A DNA stretch of 64,000 bases, taken from NCBI GenBank assembly GCA_013215505.1, contig JABSQZ010000001.1:602043-666042 (forward strand), in the 5' to 3' direction. The translations under genes were made by a program, and so were the position numbers. Below the pieces are notes generated by a model. That model saw only the letters and a list, made by a program, of their open reading frames with translations, was not told where the DNA came from and did no database searches. The stretch is from Oceanospirillaceae bacterium. GTDB taxonomy: Bacteria > Pseudomonadota > Gammaproteobacteria > Pseudomonadales > Balneatricaceae. Of this stretch, positions 55,085-63,973 are shown one piece after another (within the stretch, counting starts at the first letter, position 1; every line of letters starts with the position of its first letter).

Positions 55085-55897
55085 TCATGGGTTACTGGTT
55101 TTTCCTGAATCCGCTAACAGCTTTAAAATATTATCAATCTTCTCTTCAAGCAGTTGTAAACGGTCTTTATGTTGCTCACCACTGGCATCTTCTGCTATTG
55201 CCCGCTCCAGATTGGCCAATATTAACTGATTGTCCTGGACATTGTGCAGTAAATTTCTGGAGCGTTTTTTACTGCTGTCTGTCAGTTGTCCAATGCGCCC
55301 AAATGCCATCTTTAGCTGTCTTTCCAGCTGTTCCATACTGGCGCTGACAGTCATTAATTCAGTGTTTAAGGCACCGCTAATTTCATTCACTTGAGTTTCA
55401 AGTTTAGTGGCGACCCCTTTAAAACGATGATAGAACAACTCAGCTTCAGCTTCCAAGAAAATATTTAGCATTTCACTGGGGTACAGTGCCCGGTTGCGAC
55501 CCTGAGAGCGAATACTATATTCGCCGCGCGAGTTACAAAATGGCCGGTGTTGATTGGCGGGGATTTCGATGCGCATGATCGGCAGCTGTTTTAGATTTTC
55601 CACATACACATGTACTTCTATGCTCGGGGTACATTCCAGTGCTTTGTTGACCAGCGCCAGCCGCGCTTTATCGTCGACACTGCAACCGACCACCCTGCCA
55701 CGCTGCAGCCCGGTATCAGACGTGTATTCGTCGACGCCTAACAGTAGCGTACCACCGTCTGTTGCGTTGGCAAACGCCACAAAATCGCTACTTTTGACCC
55801 CAGAAACCTCCCGTTTAAAGTCTACCGCTAAGTTTTCATTGGCGGCGAGCATTTTTCGGGTTCTGGCAGTTAATCCCTGAAATTCTGTTTTTGCCAT
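55085..55897 (-). CDS. AlbA_2 (Schlafen AAA_4-type) domain protein with coiled-coil tail
   Basis: The N-terminal half (about 20-150) shows AlbA_2 motifs: NLAVDFKREVSG, DFVAFANATDGGTLLLGVDE and RSQGRNRALYPSEM. This domain occurs in Schlafen-like proteins and many bacterial putative DNA-binding regulators. The last third (about 160-265) is predicted coiled coil, ending in an ILKLLADSG heptad-like stretch. There is no ATPase domain. Function is unknown; nucleic-acid binding is inferred from the domain. AGGT precedes the ATG at 55897. It may be co-transcribed with the HAD phosphatase gene. Confidence 0.78.
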   Translation of the reverse strand: MAKTEFQGLTARTRKMLAANENLAVDFKREVSGVKSSDFVAFANATDGGTLLLGVDEYTSDTGLQRGRVVGCSVDDKARLALVNKALECTPSIEVHVYVENLKQLPIMRIEIPANQHRPFCNSRGEYSIRSQGRNRALYPSEMLNIFLEAEAELFYHRFKGVATKLETQVNEISGALNTELMTVSASMEQLERQLKMAFGRIGQLTDSSKKRSRNLLHNVQDNQLILANLERAIAEDASGEQHKDRLQLLEEKIDNILKLLADSGKTSNP

Positions 55898-56104
55898 AAA
55901 TAACCTGAATGCTGTAGCCCTGTCATTATCTGTATCTTACTAGCAAAAATTAAATGGGCTGAAACTGGAGCGGTGATTATTGATGTTTAGCCGCCATACA
56001 CTGTGGCAGCTAATTGGAGAAATAGTGTAAAGGCTGACAGCTATTGAAAACCAACAGCTGTCATCTGGGAGCAGCCGCCCTACAAACAGGACAGGACTGG
56101 AGGT

Positions 56105-56503
56105 CTAGGCATAAATGGCATCGTCAAAAGGATCGATAGGTGCCTCTAACATTTGGTCATCAGTATGATACAAAACCCGGCCTTCAAATCTTAAGCCCTT
56201 GGCGGCGAACCAGCGCTCGGCGCTTTCACGGCCCTCCTCTGCATTACTTTTTTGCATACTGGCAGTGATCACCCGATAAAAATAAAGACCAAACAGACCT
56301 GAGGCGACTCCCATAAAATACGCGGAACCCATGGCAAAAACTACCGCTACAACTGCTGCTATCCACACTCGGCTGGCCTTGGATGTTTTAAACTGCTCGT
56401 TGTATTGCTGGAATAAATCGTGAAACTTGATATAGCGACGAAAATTCTGTTGTAAATCAAACTTGTCATCATTAGAAATTGTACGAGCCATCATTTTATC
56501 CAT
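56105..56503 (-). CDS. Hypothetical membrane protein (132 residues)
   Basis: A charged N-terminus (about 1-44, DLQQNFRRYIKFHDLFQQYNEQ) is followed by a hydrophobic stretch of 30 or more residues (about 46-79, possibly two helices) and a soluble C-terminal part (AAKGLRFEGRVLYHTDD). No family is recognised. The start is ATG at 56501-56503 (MDKMMARTIS); a later Met (residue 4 or 5) is possible and no ribosome binding site is obvious. It stands alone. Confidence 0.55.
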   Translation of the reverse strand: MDKMMARTISNDDKFDLQQNFRRYIKFHDLFQQYNEQFKTSKASRVWIAAVVAVVFAMGSAYFMGVASGLFGLYFYRVITASMQKSNAEEGRESAERWFAAKGLRFEGRVLYHTDDQMLEAPIDPFDDAIYA

Positions 56504-56754
56504 GTTAAATTTATCAATAACCGCAGCACTCTCTGCTGCAATTTGTAGCTTAGAATGTCACTTCGCCAGCGTATATTTCCCGGTAGCTAAAGTTGCAAAC
56601 TCTATAGATTGACCTTAGCCTAAGATACTAGTTCTATCAATCTTCTTAAAAAATATTTCCGCTGTGATTGGATATAATCTGCGCCTGCTAAGTTGCCGGT
56701 TGGCGAACATAACAAATCGCTAAGCATAGCGTCACAGCGGGGTTGCCGATTTAA

Positions 56755-59382
56755 TTATGCTAAACTTTTACTCACCACTTCAAAGACATCCGCAGATAAC
56801 TCGCCACTGTCCATAATACGCAGTAACTGCTCACGCATTAACTGTTGTCGCACTTGGGTATAGCGACTCCATTTTGAAAGCGGCCCAATTAAGCGCGATG
56901 CCAACTGCGGGTTGGATTTATCTAAAGCGATAATCTGATCTGCCAGAAACTGGTAGCCACTGCCATCTTCGGCGTGGAAATTAACCTGGTTCTGCATGCA
57001 AAAAGCAGCGACGACAGAGCGAACTTTGTTGGGATTGACAAAATCGAAGGCTGGATGTTGCATTAGCTCCTTGACATTTTCAAGTGCTCCCGCTTTAGGG
57101 TCGCTCGCTTGAACCGCAAACCACTGATTCACTACCAAAGTATTTTCAGACCACTTGTCGTAGAACTGCGCTAACAGTTTAGCGCCGGCATCGACAAAGT
57201 TTGAATGCGCAACTTGCACCAGAGCTGCCATGCTGTCGGTCATATTGTCGGCCTCCTGGTACTGCTTCAATGCCAATTCCAGGTAGCACTCTTTCTCCAG
57301 CGCCATCAAATAACTTAAGCTTAGGTTCTGCAGTTTTCTTTTGGCAATGCCTTCGGCGCTTGGCTGGTAGGCCTCCGCGGCCAGGCGGGCACCTTGATAC
57401 GCTGCTAAAAACTCTATTTCCAGTGCCGCAGCTATACGCTTGCGAACAAACTCTCTGGCACGGTGAATGTTGCCGACTTCAACTTCATCACAGAGCTCTG
57501 CCAGATACAGCTCGGAGGGCAGAGTCAGCACTTGTGCCATCATTGCTTTATCCAGCGACCCATCAGCTAACACAGCGCGGTAGGCGTCTATCAGGCAATT
57601 ATCCAGGCGTAATTCAGCACCTTGCTGCAAACTTTTTACCAGCTCCTGAATAATATCAACACCTAGCTTTTGTGCCGCCTCCCAGCGGTTAAAGCCATCA
57701 CTGTCGTGACTGATCAAGAACACTAACTGTTGACGCGCATATTGATAGTCTAATTTCACCGGAGCGCTAAAACCCCGCAATAGTGAAGGCACAGGTTTAA
57801 CCGGAATGTTGTCAAAACTGAAAGTCTGTTGCGCTTTAGTCACTTCTACCAGTGCGGTAGTAGTGCCGGCCAAGTCAATATCATTGCCGCTTTCATCCAG
57901 TAGCCCCAGGCAAAATGGCAGGTGGAATGGCAGTTTCTCACTCTGACCAGGCGTTGCTGGACAGCTCTGCACGATAGTGATGTCATAGCGCTGACGCTGC
58001 TCATCATAGTTATCGGTAATAGTTAAATGCGGCGTTCCCGCCTGGTTGTACCAGTTTTTAAATTGGCTTAAGTCTCGCCCAGAAGCGTCTTGCATGGCAC
58101 TGATGAAATCATCGGTAGTCACAGCCTGGCCATCGTGGCGCTGAAAATATAAATCACTGCCCGCTCGAAATTTTTCCGCTCCCAGCAAGGTATGTACCAT
58201 GCCTACGACTTCGGCGCCTTTTTCATACACTGTACGAGTATAGAAGTTCGATATTTCGATAAAAGAAGCCGGGCGGATTGAATGCGCCATTGGCCCCGCA
58301 TCTTCAGAGAACTGACCGGTGCGTAAGGCCTGCACACTTTCAATACGTTTAACCGTTCTCGAGTTCATGTCCGAGGAAAATTCAGCATCGCGATATACCG
58401 TAAATCCTTCTTTCAAACTCAGCTGGAACCAATCTCGACAGGTAACCCGGTTGCCGGACCAGTTATGAAAATATTCATGCGCCACTATGGCTTCGACTCT
58501 CTGAAAAGTCGCGTCAGTGGTCGTTTGTGGATGGGCTAAGACACATGATGTATTAAAGATGTTTAAACCTTTATTCTCCATAGCGCCCATGTTGAAGAAA
58601 TCCACAGCGACAATGTTAAATAGATCAAGATCGTATTCGCGACCAAAAACCTCTTCATCCCAGCGCATAGATTTCTTCAGTGAAACCATTGCATAATCTA
58701 GCTTATCTAAGTCTTTTTCGTCGGCGTAGACTTTCAAAGTGATTTTGCGGTCCGACATAGTCACAAAAGTATCTTCAATGTGCGCTAAATCCCCGGCAAC
58801 TAAAGCAAACAAATAAGCAGGTTTTGGAAAAGGGTCTTCCCAGGTCGCCCAGTGACGGCCATCTTCAAAGTCGCCTTTTGCCACTTGATTACCATTAGAG
58901 AGCAGTACCGGGTACTCATTCTTATCGGCCACTAAAGTGGTTTCGAACACTGACATCACGTCAGGTCTGTCCATATAAAAAGTAATGCGTCTGAAGCCTT
59001 CCGCTTCACACTGGGTACAAAACATTCCACCGGACCGGTACAGCCCTTCAAGAGCAGTATTCTTATCCGGATGAATGATAGTGATCACTTCCAATTGCAG
59101 CTTATCGTTGAGACCGTTCAAGGTTAAACCTGTGTCATCTCGCTGATAATCCGCTGCAGCGAGTTCCACGCCATCAATAGCAATTTTTTGTAATTCTAAC
59201 TCGCTGTCACCCTGCAAAAATAGATCGGCGCTTTGATCCCTGGCATCTGGGTTACGTCTCAAGGTTAAACGCGCAGTCACTTGGGTGAACTCAGTCATCA
59301 ATTCAAAATGCAGTTGCGTCTGATCAATCAAAAATGCGGGTACTTGGTAATCTTTTAAATATATAACTTTAGGTTGAGACAT
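56755..59382 (-). CDS. pepN: Aminopeptidase N (PepN, M1 family)
   Basis: Zinc aminopeptidase that removes N-terminal residues from peptides during cytoplasmic protein turnover. GAMEN is at 266-270 and the zinc site is His302-Glu303-x2-His306 (HEYFH) with Glu325 (KEGF). The 875 residues match E. coli PepN (870). I chose the ATG at 59380-59382 (MSQPKVIYLKDYQVP), preceded by AGAGG; upstream in-frame residues are not part of the family. The gene is a single unit. Confidence 0.97.
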   Translation of the reverse strand: MSQPKVIYLKDYQVPAFLIDQTQLHFELMTEFTQVTARLTLRRNPDARDQSADLFLQGDSELELQKIAIDGVELAAADYQRDDTGLTLNGLNDKLQLEVITIIHPDKNTALEGLYRSGGMFCTQCEAEGFRRITFYMDRPDVMSVFETTLVADKNEYPVLLSNGNQVAKGDFEDGRHWATWEDPFPKPAYLFALVAGDLAHIEDTFVTMSDRKITLKVYADEKDLDKLDYAMVSLKKSMRWDEEVFGREYDLDLFNIVAVDFFNMGAMENKGLNIFNTSCVLAHPQTTTDATFQRVEAIVAHEYFHNWSGNRVTCRDWFQLSLKEGFTVYRDAEFSSDMNSRTVKRIESVQALRTGQFSEDAGPMAHSIRPASFIEISNFYTRTVYEKGAEVVGMVHTLLGAEKFRAGSDLYFQRHDGQAVTTDDFISAMQDASGRDLSQFKNWYNQAGTPHLTITDNYDEQRQRYDITIVQSCPATPGQSEKLPFHLPFCLGLLDESGNDIDLAGTTTALVEVTKAQQTFSFDNIPVKPVPSLLRGFSAPVKLDYQYARQQLVFLISHDSDGFNRWEAAQKLGVDIIQELVKSLQQGAELRLDNCLIDAYRAVLADGSLDKAMMAQVLTLPSELYLAELCDEVEVGNIHRAREFVRKRIAAALEIEFLAAYQGARLAAEAYQPSAEGIAKRKLQNLSLSYLMALEKECYLELALKQYQEADNMTDSMAALVQVAHSNFVDAGAKLLAQFYDKWSENTLVVNQWFAVQASDPKAGALENVKELMQHPAFDFVNPNKVRSVVAAFCMQNQVNFHAEDGSGYQFLADQIIALDKSNPQLASRLIGPLSKWSRYTQVRQQLMREQLLRIMDSGELSADVFEVVSKSLA

Positions 59383-59719
59383 GAGTTGAACCTCTAAACA
59401 TAAAACTGTTTTTATAAGGGAAAATGTGAATAAATCGAGTACCTTCTCTGGGAACGCTTTATCTTCCAGAGTATATGTGTCGGCATTTTCCTCAGCCACA
59501 TTATAGAGTCTAACCATCAATATAATCACTACTGTTTAATAAAAAAGCACAGTTTTCTTACTAAAACCTGAATATAGTCAAAATCTTCACTGAAAAATAT
59601 CGCAGGCAAATAGCGTTACCGAGACAACTTAAAAAGTTGCCTCTATGGGCGGGTACAACAGGCGAGAAGTTTGTGCAAGAGACCGCCCAAAGGCGGTCTA
59701 AAAGGAGGTAGCTAAGAAA
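59383..59719. other. pepN / DUF2797 intergenic region
   Basis: 337 bp without a gene, on the minus strand between the DUF2797 stop and the pepN start. It contains an 8-bp perfect hairpin, AGACCGCC-CAAA-GGCGGTCT (59680-59699), about 20 bp after the DUF2797 stop. That is probably a terminator lacking a T-run. No clear pepN promoter can be named. Confidence 0.5.
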
Positions 59720-60553
59720 TTAAGCGCAAGTGCCTATTTCAATGGCGTAAGAAGTGTATTTGCGTAAATTGATCACACCGGTATCTAACATTAAATACTG
59801 GCCTTTTATTCCCTGTAAAACGCCGCTGATTTTTGGCGTTTTATCCAGGTTATGTGAGCTGATTTTGCTCGGGTATTCAATCACTGGATAACTCAAACTT
59901 TGTACTTGCACACCCGTGATTGGCACAATACTCTGCAAGCCATGTTCCGCGGTCAGCTGTGCCAGTTCTGACTTGCAAGTTTCCATCAATTGGTCACGCA
60001 TTGCCGGTAAATCAATGGCTGTGATCTCACCTTTGAGCATCTTTCGCCAATTGGTTTTATCGCTGATATGCTCGGAGAAAATTTTCTCCACAAGACCAGA
60101 CTGCTGTCGGGTCTTCACTCTGAAGATAGGCAGCGCTTCCACGGCACCTTGATCAATCCAGCGCGTCGGTACCTGGGTCGCTCTGGTGATCCCCACCTTG
60201 ACACCTGAAGAGTTCGCCAGATAGACGATATGTTCATTGAAACACACCGTTTTCCCCCACTCTTCATCTCTGCAGGTACCTAAATGGAAGTGGCATCTAT
60301 CCGGGCTCATCATACATAGGTCACATTGCGGCAACTTTTTAAAGCAGGGAAAACAGTAACCTTGGCTGAAGCTTTTTTTGGTTAAACGGCCACAGTGACT
60401 ACAGTGAATTTCACCCAGGTTTTCCAGATATATTTCCTGGCCTATAAGCTCATTCATCAACAGCGGTTGATCGTCTAACTCTAAATAATATTTGATCGAA
60501 TCGCTTAATTCGGTACGCATTTTTTGCATAGTACCTGTTCTAAGTATCGGCAT
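59720..60553 (-). CDS. DUF2797 protein with zinc-ribbon Cys and a possible GIY-YIG-like core
   Basis: Function unknown. 277 residues. The N-terminal Cys pairs (C51/C54, C67/C70, C77/C80, C87, C94; CSHCGR, YCFPCF, CDLC) suggest zinc ribbons. The middle has IVYLANSSGVKVGITRATQVPTRWIDQG followed by an acidic Glu; this resembles GIY-YIG/T5orf172 nucleases (KVGIT, Arg, Glu). That is inference. Start ATG at 60553; ATG at 60529 has a better AGGT site. The next gene upstream is YeaC, about 155 bp away on the same strand. Confidence 0.75.
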   Translation of the reverse strand: MPILRTGTMQKMRTELSDSIKYYLELDDQPLLMNELIGQEIYLENLGEIHCSHCGRLTKKSFSQGYCFPCFKKLPQCDLCMMSPDRCHFHLGTCRDEEWGKTVCFNEHIVYLANSSGVKVGITRATQVPTRWIDQGAVEALPIFRVKTRQQSGLVEKIFSEHISDKTNWRKMLKGEITAIDLPAMRDQLMETCKSELAQLTAEHGLQSIVPITGVQVQSLSYPVIEYPSKISSHNLDKTPKISGVLQGIKGQYLMLDTGVINLRKYTSYAIEIGTCA

Positions 60554-60709
60554 AGGTTCTTGTCACACCTGTATTTATACTCTCAATTATTGAGATATTA
60601 TTGTTGTCGGAACATGCCGATAAGTCCGCTGAAAAATTCAGCAGCTATTGGCATGTAGCCAAGCTAGCGGCTCAAGCTAACTGTACTACTGTATTATTAT
60701 TGACCTGCA

Positions 60710-60964
60710 TTAATGGAATTTAATCACCTGCTCTTGCAGTGGGTCGACTCCTTTCATCGTGCCGTCTTCACGGCTGCGGTCGATGAAACCAATTCTATCC
60801 TCTGCAGGCAGGTTCTGATCATAGTGGATCACTGCACGCAGACAAATTTGCAGCTGATCAGCAGACATTTTTTTGCCATCCGGCCACTTTCCCAACTCAA
60901 TCGCTGTCTTGATTGCCTGATGCATTTTCGGGGTCATCCGCGAGATTAGCTCTTCGTAATTCAT
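60710..60964 (-). CDS. YeaC family protein (DUF1315)
   Basis: A conserved small (84-residue) soluble protein of unknown function: ELISRMTPKMHQAIKTAIEL, GKWPDGKKMSADQLQICLRAVIHYD and RIGFIDRS are family blocks. ATG at 60964 has no strong ribosome binding site. It lies upstream of the DUF2797 gene on the same strand; the two families often occur together, so a linked role is possible. Confidence 0.85.
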   Translation of the reverse strand: MNYEELISRMTPKMHQAIKTAIELGKWPDGKKMSADQLQICLRAVIHYDQNLPAEDRIGFIDRSREDGTMKGVDPLQEQVIKFH

Positions 60965-61132
60965 AGTTGGGACTCAATATTTTTTCTTAAGATATTCATA
61001 AACAACCCTTAATAGGTTATCTACATAAATTCAAAATGTTTAGATGCGCAACAGGATGTGAGCAAACAGATGCATAAACCCGCACTTTACTCAGTGCAGT
61101 GGATTTTTCGCAGCCGCACTTGCTTGGTTTTT

Positions 61133-62008
61133 TTAGTTAGCATTACGATGCGACTTTGCTTTGTTAATTGCAGCGAGAACCAGTGCAGCTACTAGTCCTG
61201 CAACTAACCCGCTTAAGTGTGCGGTATTGGCAATGTCTCCAAGACCGAGTTGGGTTAACAATCCAGAATAGCCCAGAGCTAAAAAGACCAGCATAAAGCC
61301 CATTAACGCATTGGAAACTACCGACAGCTTTTTATCAGCCAGCTTATCCCACAGCCAGGCGTAGGAGATCAAAGCGTATACCACACCAGAAAGGCCGCCA
61401 AAATAGGGTCCTGAGACTAAGTATTGGACTATATTTGAGCTTATAGCGGAAAATATTACGATATAAAGCAGCACCAAACTCTTCTGTTGCTGTTCAATCA
61501 CAGTGCCAATTACCCAAATCCATAGCGCGTTAAAGATAAGATGAACAATACTAAAATGCATAAATATAGGAGTAACGAAGCGCCAAATTTGCAGCGATTC
61601 CAGCGACTGATTCAGAGAGTTATAGCCGCCTACATAATCAAAATCTGTGATACTCAGTAGCTTTCGCAGTTCTAAATTTTGCCCAAAATCTATGCCCAAA
61701 GTCAGCAGCAGACTTGCCACTAACAACAACATAACCAGCGGAATTTTTTTAAAATCAACCGCTCTGCTGTTATTATCAGCCGCGTTGGCGCTAAGACCCG
61801 TTACTTCTTGAACCAGTTCAGCATTAAATTCCCCACCTTGCTGCCAGTGCTGATACAACTGGGTCACCAACTGCGCGTTATGTTCATTTTCCACTATCAG
61901 AACCTGGCTCTGCTCAATAACCACCCGGTGGAGAATTTTCATCTTCCATAACTGCTTAGTGAAACTACTTAGGTCAACATCTAACGGGGCACTGAATACT
62001 ACAATCAT
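61133..62008 (-). CDS. glpG: GlpG rhomboid intramembrane serine protease
   Basis: Cleaves transmembrane substrates inside the inner membrane. An N-terminal cytoplasmic domain (about 1-85) precedes six helices. The dyad is Ser207 (GGLSGVVYAL) and His264 (TAHLSGLVAGL); the oxyanion residues His156 and Asn160 are in HFSIVHLIFN. E. coli GlpG has Ser201/His254 and His150/Asn154, so the layout is the same. 291 residues. No glpD/glpR neighbours, unlike enterics. Its ATG at 62006-62008 is separated from period-7 array 4 by only seven bases. Confidence 0.94.
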   Translation of the reverse strand: MIVVFSAPLDVDLSSFTKQLWKMKILHRVVIEQSQVLIVENEHNAQLVTQLYQHWQQGGEFNAELVQEVTGLSANAADNNSRAVDFKKIPLVMLLLVASLLLTLGIDFGQNLELRKLLSITDFDYVGGYNSLNQSLESLQIWRFVTPIFMHFSIVHLIFNALWIWVIGTVIEQQQKSLVLLYIVIFSAISSNIVQYLVSGPYFGGLSGVVYALISYAWLWDKLADKKLSVVSNALMGFMLVFLALGYSGLLTQLGLGDIANTAHLSGLVAGLVAALVLAAINKAKSHRNAN

Positions 62009-62015
62009 TTTATAA

Positions 62016-62106
62016 ACTCACTACTCACTACTTACTACTTACGACTGACGACTGACGACTTACGCCTTACGCCTTACGCCTTACGCCTTACGCCTAAAAC
62101 CTTACG
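62016..62106. repeat. Period-7 tandem array 4 (13 units)
   Basis: On the plus strand: ACTCACT x2, ACTTACT, ACTTACG, ACTGACG x2, ACTTACG, CCTTACG x4, CCTAAAA, CCTTACG (91 bp, exactly 13 x 7). The next unit in phase (ACTCAAA) contains the complement of the stop codon of the metallophosphatase gene. The array therefore fills almost the whole spacer between that gene's stop and the glpG start. Units on the transcript read CGTAAGG, CGTCAGT and similar. Confidence 0.95.
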
Positions 62107-62108
62107 AC

Positions 62109-63074
62109 TCAAACCTCAGTACGTACATCGACACTGACAAATTTATCAGCCTGTAATACCGTTTCAAAATCGTATCTATAGGCGACCAACTTGCCAAATT
62201 TGACTGCACTATAATCCAGGCAGGCGATATTGCCGGTCAGTGGTGCCGGTACGCCTTCACACCAGTAATGGCCGATAAATAAGGTTTTTTCATCGTCTGG
62301 GTAATAGTACAAATGTTCTTGCTCTTGCTGCGACAAGACCCTATTCACCATATTAGTAGGTAGTGGATCAGGTTGAAACACAACATCCCCATAGAGCTCC
62401 GGGCTTTTTTGCCAGAATTTAGTTCTAAAGAAATGTCTGACAAATCCATCACGACAGGTCATCGTCTCATTGTTCGGCAGTCTGATTTGCGTACCGCGTA
62501 ATAACCTGTCCATCACTGTCCACTCAAAAGTATCTCGTACCGCTGAATGGTATAAAAACTCTGGATTAATGGTATTGCCGCCCGTGGCTGTTAGCATCTG
62601 TGCAATAATTTCTTTGTGCCAGCAAGCATGCACAACTCTAAAACTATCAAACTCAAGGAACACCGGTAACTTCATCATCCAACGGTAAAAGTCTTTTTGA
62701 TCTCGGGGGTGGTTTGCCAGCTGGTCTAAGGTTTGCTGCAAAATACGCTGATGCCTGGAGGTGTGCTCTCGCAGGTAAGGCATATGTACAGACTCTCCGG
62801 AAGTACTGTAACTTAAGTAGTTATATTCATGGTTACCCATCACAATATGGGCATTTCCGGCATCGACCATATCCCGTACTAAATGCAGGGCCTCACGGAT
62901 TCTCGGTCCCCTGTCGATAATATCGCCCAAAAAAACCACTTTGCGCACGGGGTGAAAATACACTCCGTTACGCTTCGAATAGCCTAACCTTACCAGCAAT
63001 AGTTTTAGTGCTAAGGCACAGCCGTGCACATCACCGATAATATCGTAGCCTTGAGCATCACAGGTTTGAATCAT
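62109..63074 (-). CDS. Calcineurin-like metallophosphatase (PP2A/PrpE-like)
   Basis: A dinuclear metallophosphoesterase of 321 residues. The metal-binding motifs are present: GDVHG, GDIIDRGP and GNHEY. It could be a protein phosphatase or a diadenosine polyphosphate hydrolase-like enzyme; the substrate is unknown. I chose ATG at 63072-63074 (MIQTCDAQGYDIIGDVHG) because it overlaps the nadK stop as ATGA; a 20-residue upstream extension is unlikely. It is translationally coupled to nadK. Confidence 0.88.
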   Translation of the reverse strand: MIQTCDAQGYDIIGDVHGCALALKLLLVRLGYSKRNGVYFHPVRKVVFLGDIIDRGPRIREALHLVRDMVDAGNAHIVMGNHEYNYLSYSTSGESVHMPYLREHTSRHQRILQQTLDQLANHPRDQKDFYRWMMKLPVFLEFDSFRVVHACWHKEIIAQMLTATGGNTINPEFLYHSAVRDTFEWTVMDRLLRGTQIRLPNNETMTCRDGFVRHFFRTKFWQKSPELYGDVVFQPDPLPTNMVNRVLSQQEQEHLYYYPDDEKTLFIGHYWCEGVPAPLTGNIACLDYSAVKFGKLVAYRYDFETVLQADKFVSVDVRTEV

Positions 63075-63973
63075 GATTGCGAACTCAAATTGCGAGCAGT
63101 GAGGCCGGCACTCCAGCCTAATTTCTCGCGACAAGTGCGATAGAAGTTATACCCTTCTGGATGCAGTAGTTGCAGTTTGTGCTGATGTTTATTTAGCTTG
63201 ATCACATCTCCTGGTGCCAGGTTAATGCTAACTTGACCATCACATGAAACCAGCGGATAAGTTTCGTTCTCTTCGCTGATAATGATTTTTAACTCACTAT
63301 TACCATCTACTACAATAGGCCTTGAAGACAAAGTGTGCGGGAACATAGGCACTAACACTAAAGCATCAAGCTTAGGGTGCATAATAGGCCCGCCACCTGA
63401 GAGCGAATACGCAGTTGATCCAGTGGGGGTGGCCACGATAAGTCCATCTGATCTTTGATTGTAGACATAATCGTCACCCACAAACAGATCAAATTCAATC
63501 ATTTTGGTTGCTTTACCGGGGTGTAATACCATATCGTTGAGAGCGTCCGCCTCGCCGATTACCTTGCCATTTCTGGAGACTTGAACCTTTAATAAAAACC
63601 GATCTTCCTGAGAGTACTTCCCGGCCAGTATTTCAGTAAACTTCTCCTCAAATTGGTTTGGAGATATATCCGTTAAAAAACCCAATTGACCTCTGTTTAC
63701 CCCTAATACAGGTACGTCACTTCTGGCTAACGCCCTGGCGGCACCCAATAAACTACCGTCCCCACCTACGACTATCACCAGATCACAGAGATCGCCCATC
63801 ACTTTTTTCTTACAAGTTTGTAGACCGTGCCCGGGCATTAGATCGGCAATGCGGGAATCTAAGATAATATGAAACCCCTGGGCGGATAAAAAGCTGATCA
63901 TATTCTTTAAAGTATCTACAACTTTTTTACTGCCTAACCTACCAATCAAACCGATTTTGCGAAATTTATCCAT
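63071..63973 (-). CDS. nadK: NAD kinase
   Basis: Phosphorylates NAD to NADP with ATP; cytoplasmic and essential in most bacteria. The GGDGSLLG motif (70-77), the LGVNRGQLGFLTDI block and the NDMVLHPGK and TPTGSTAYSLS segments are the family's nucleotide and NAD sites. 300 residues are normal. ATG at 63971-63973 follows AGGTGA; a TTG one codon earlier is possible. It forms an overlapping pair with the metallophosphatase gene. The upstream region lies at the window's right edge. Confidence 0.97.
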   Translation of the reverse strand: MDKFRKIGLIGRLGSKKVVDTLKNMISFLSAQGFHIILDSRIADLMPGHGLQTCKKKVMGDLCDLVIVVGGDGSLLGAARALARSDVPVLGVNRGQLGFLTDISPNQFEEKFTEILAGKYSQEDRFLLKVQVSRNGKVIGEADALNDMVLHPGKATKMIEFDLFVGDDYVYNQRSDGLIVATPTGSTAYSLSGGGPIMHPKLDALVLVPMFPHTLSSRPIVVDGNSELKIIISEENETYPLVSCDGQVSINLAPGDVIKLNKHQHKLQLLHPEGYNFYRTCREKLGWSAGLTARNLSSQS

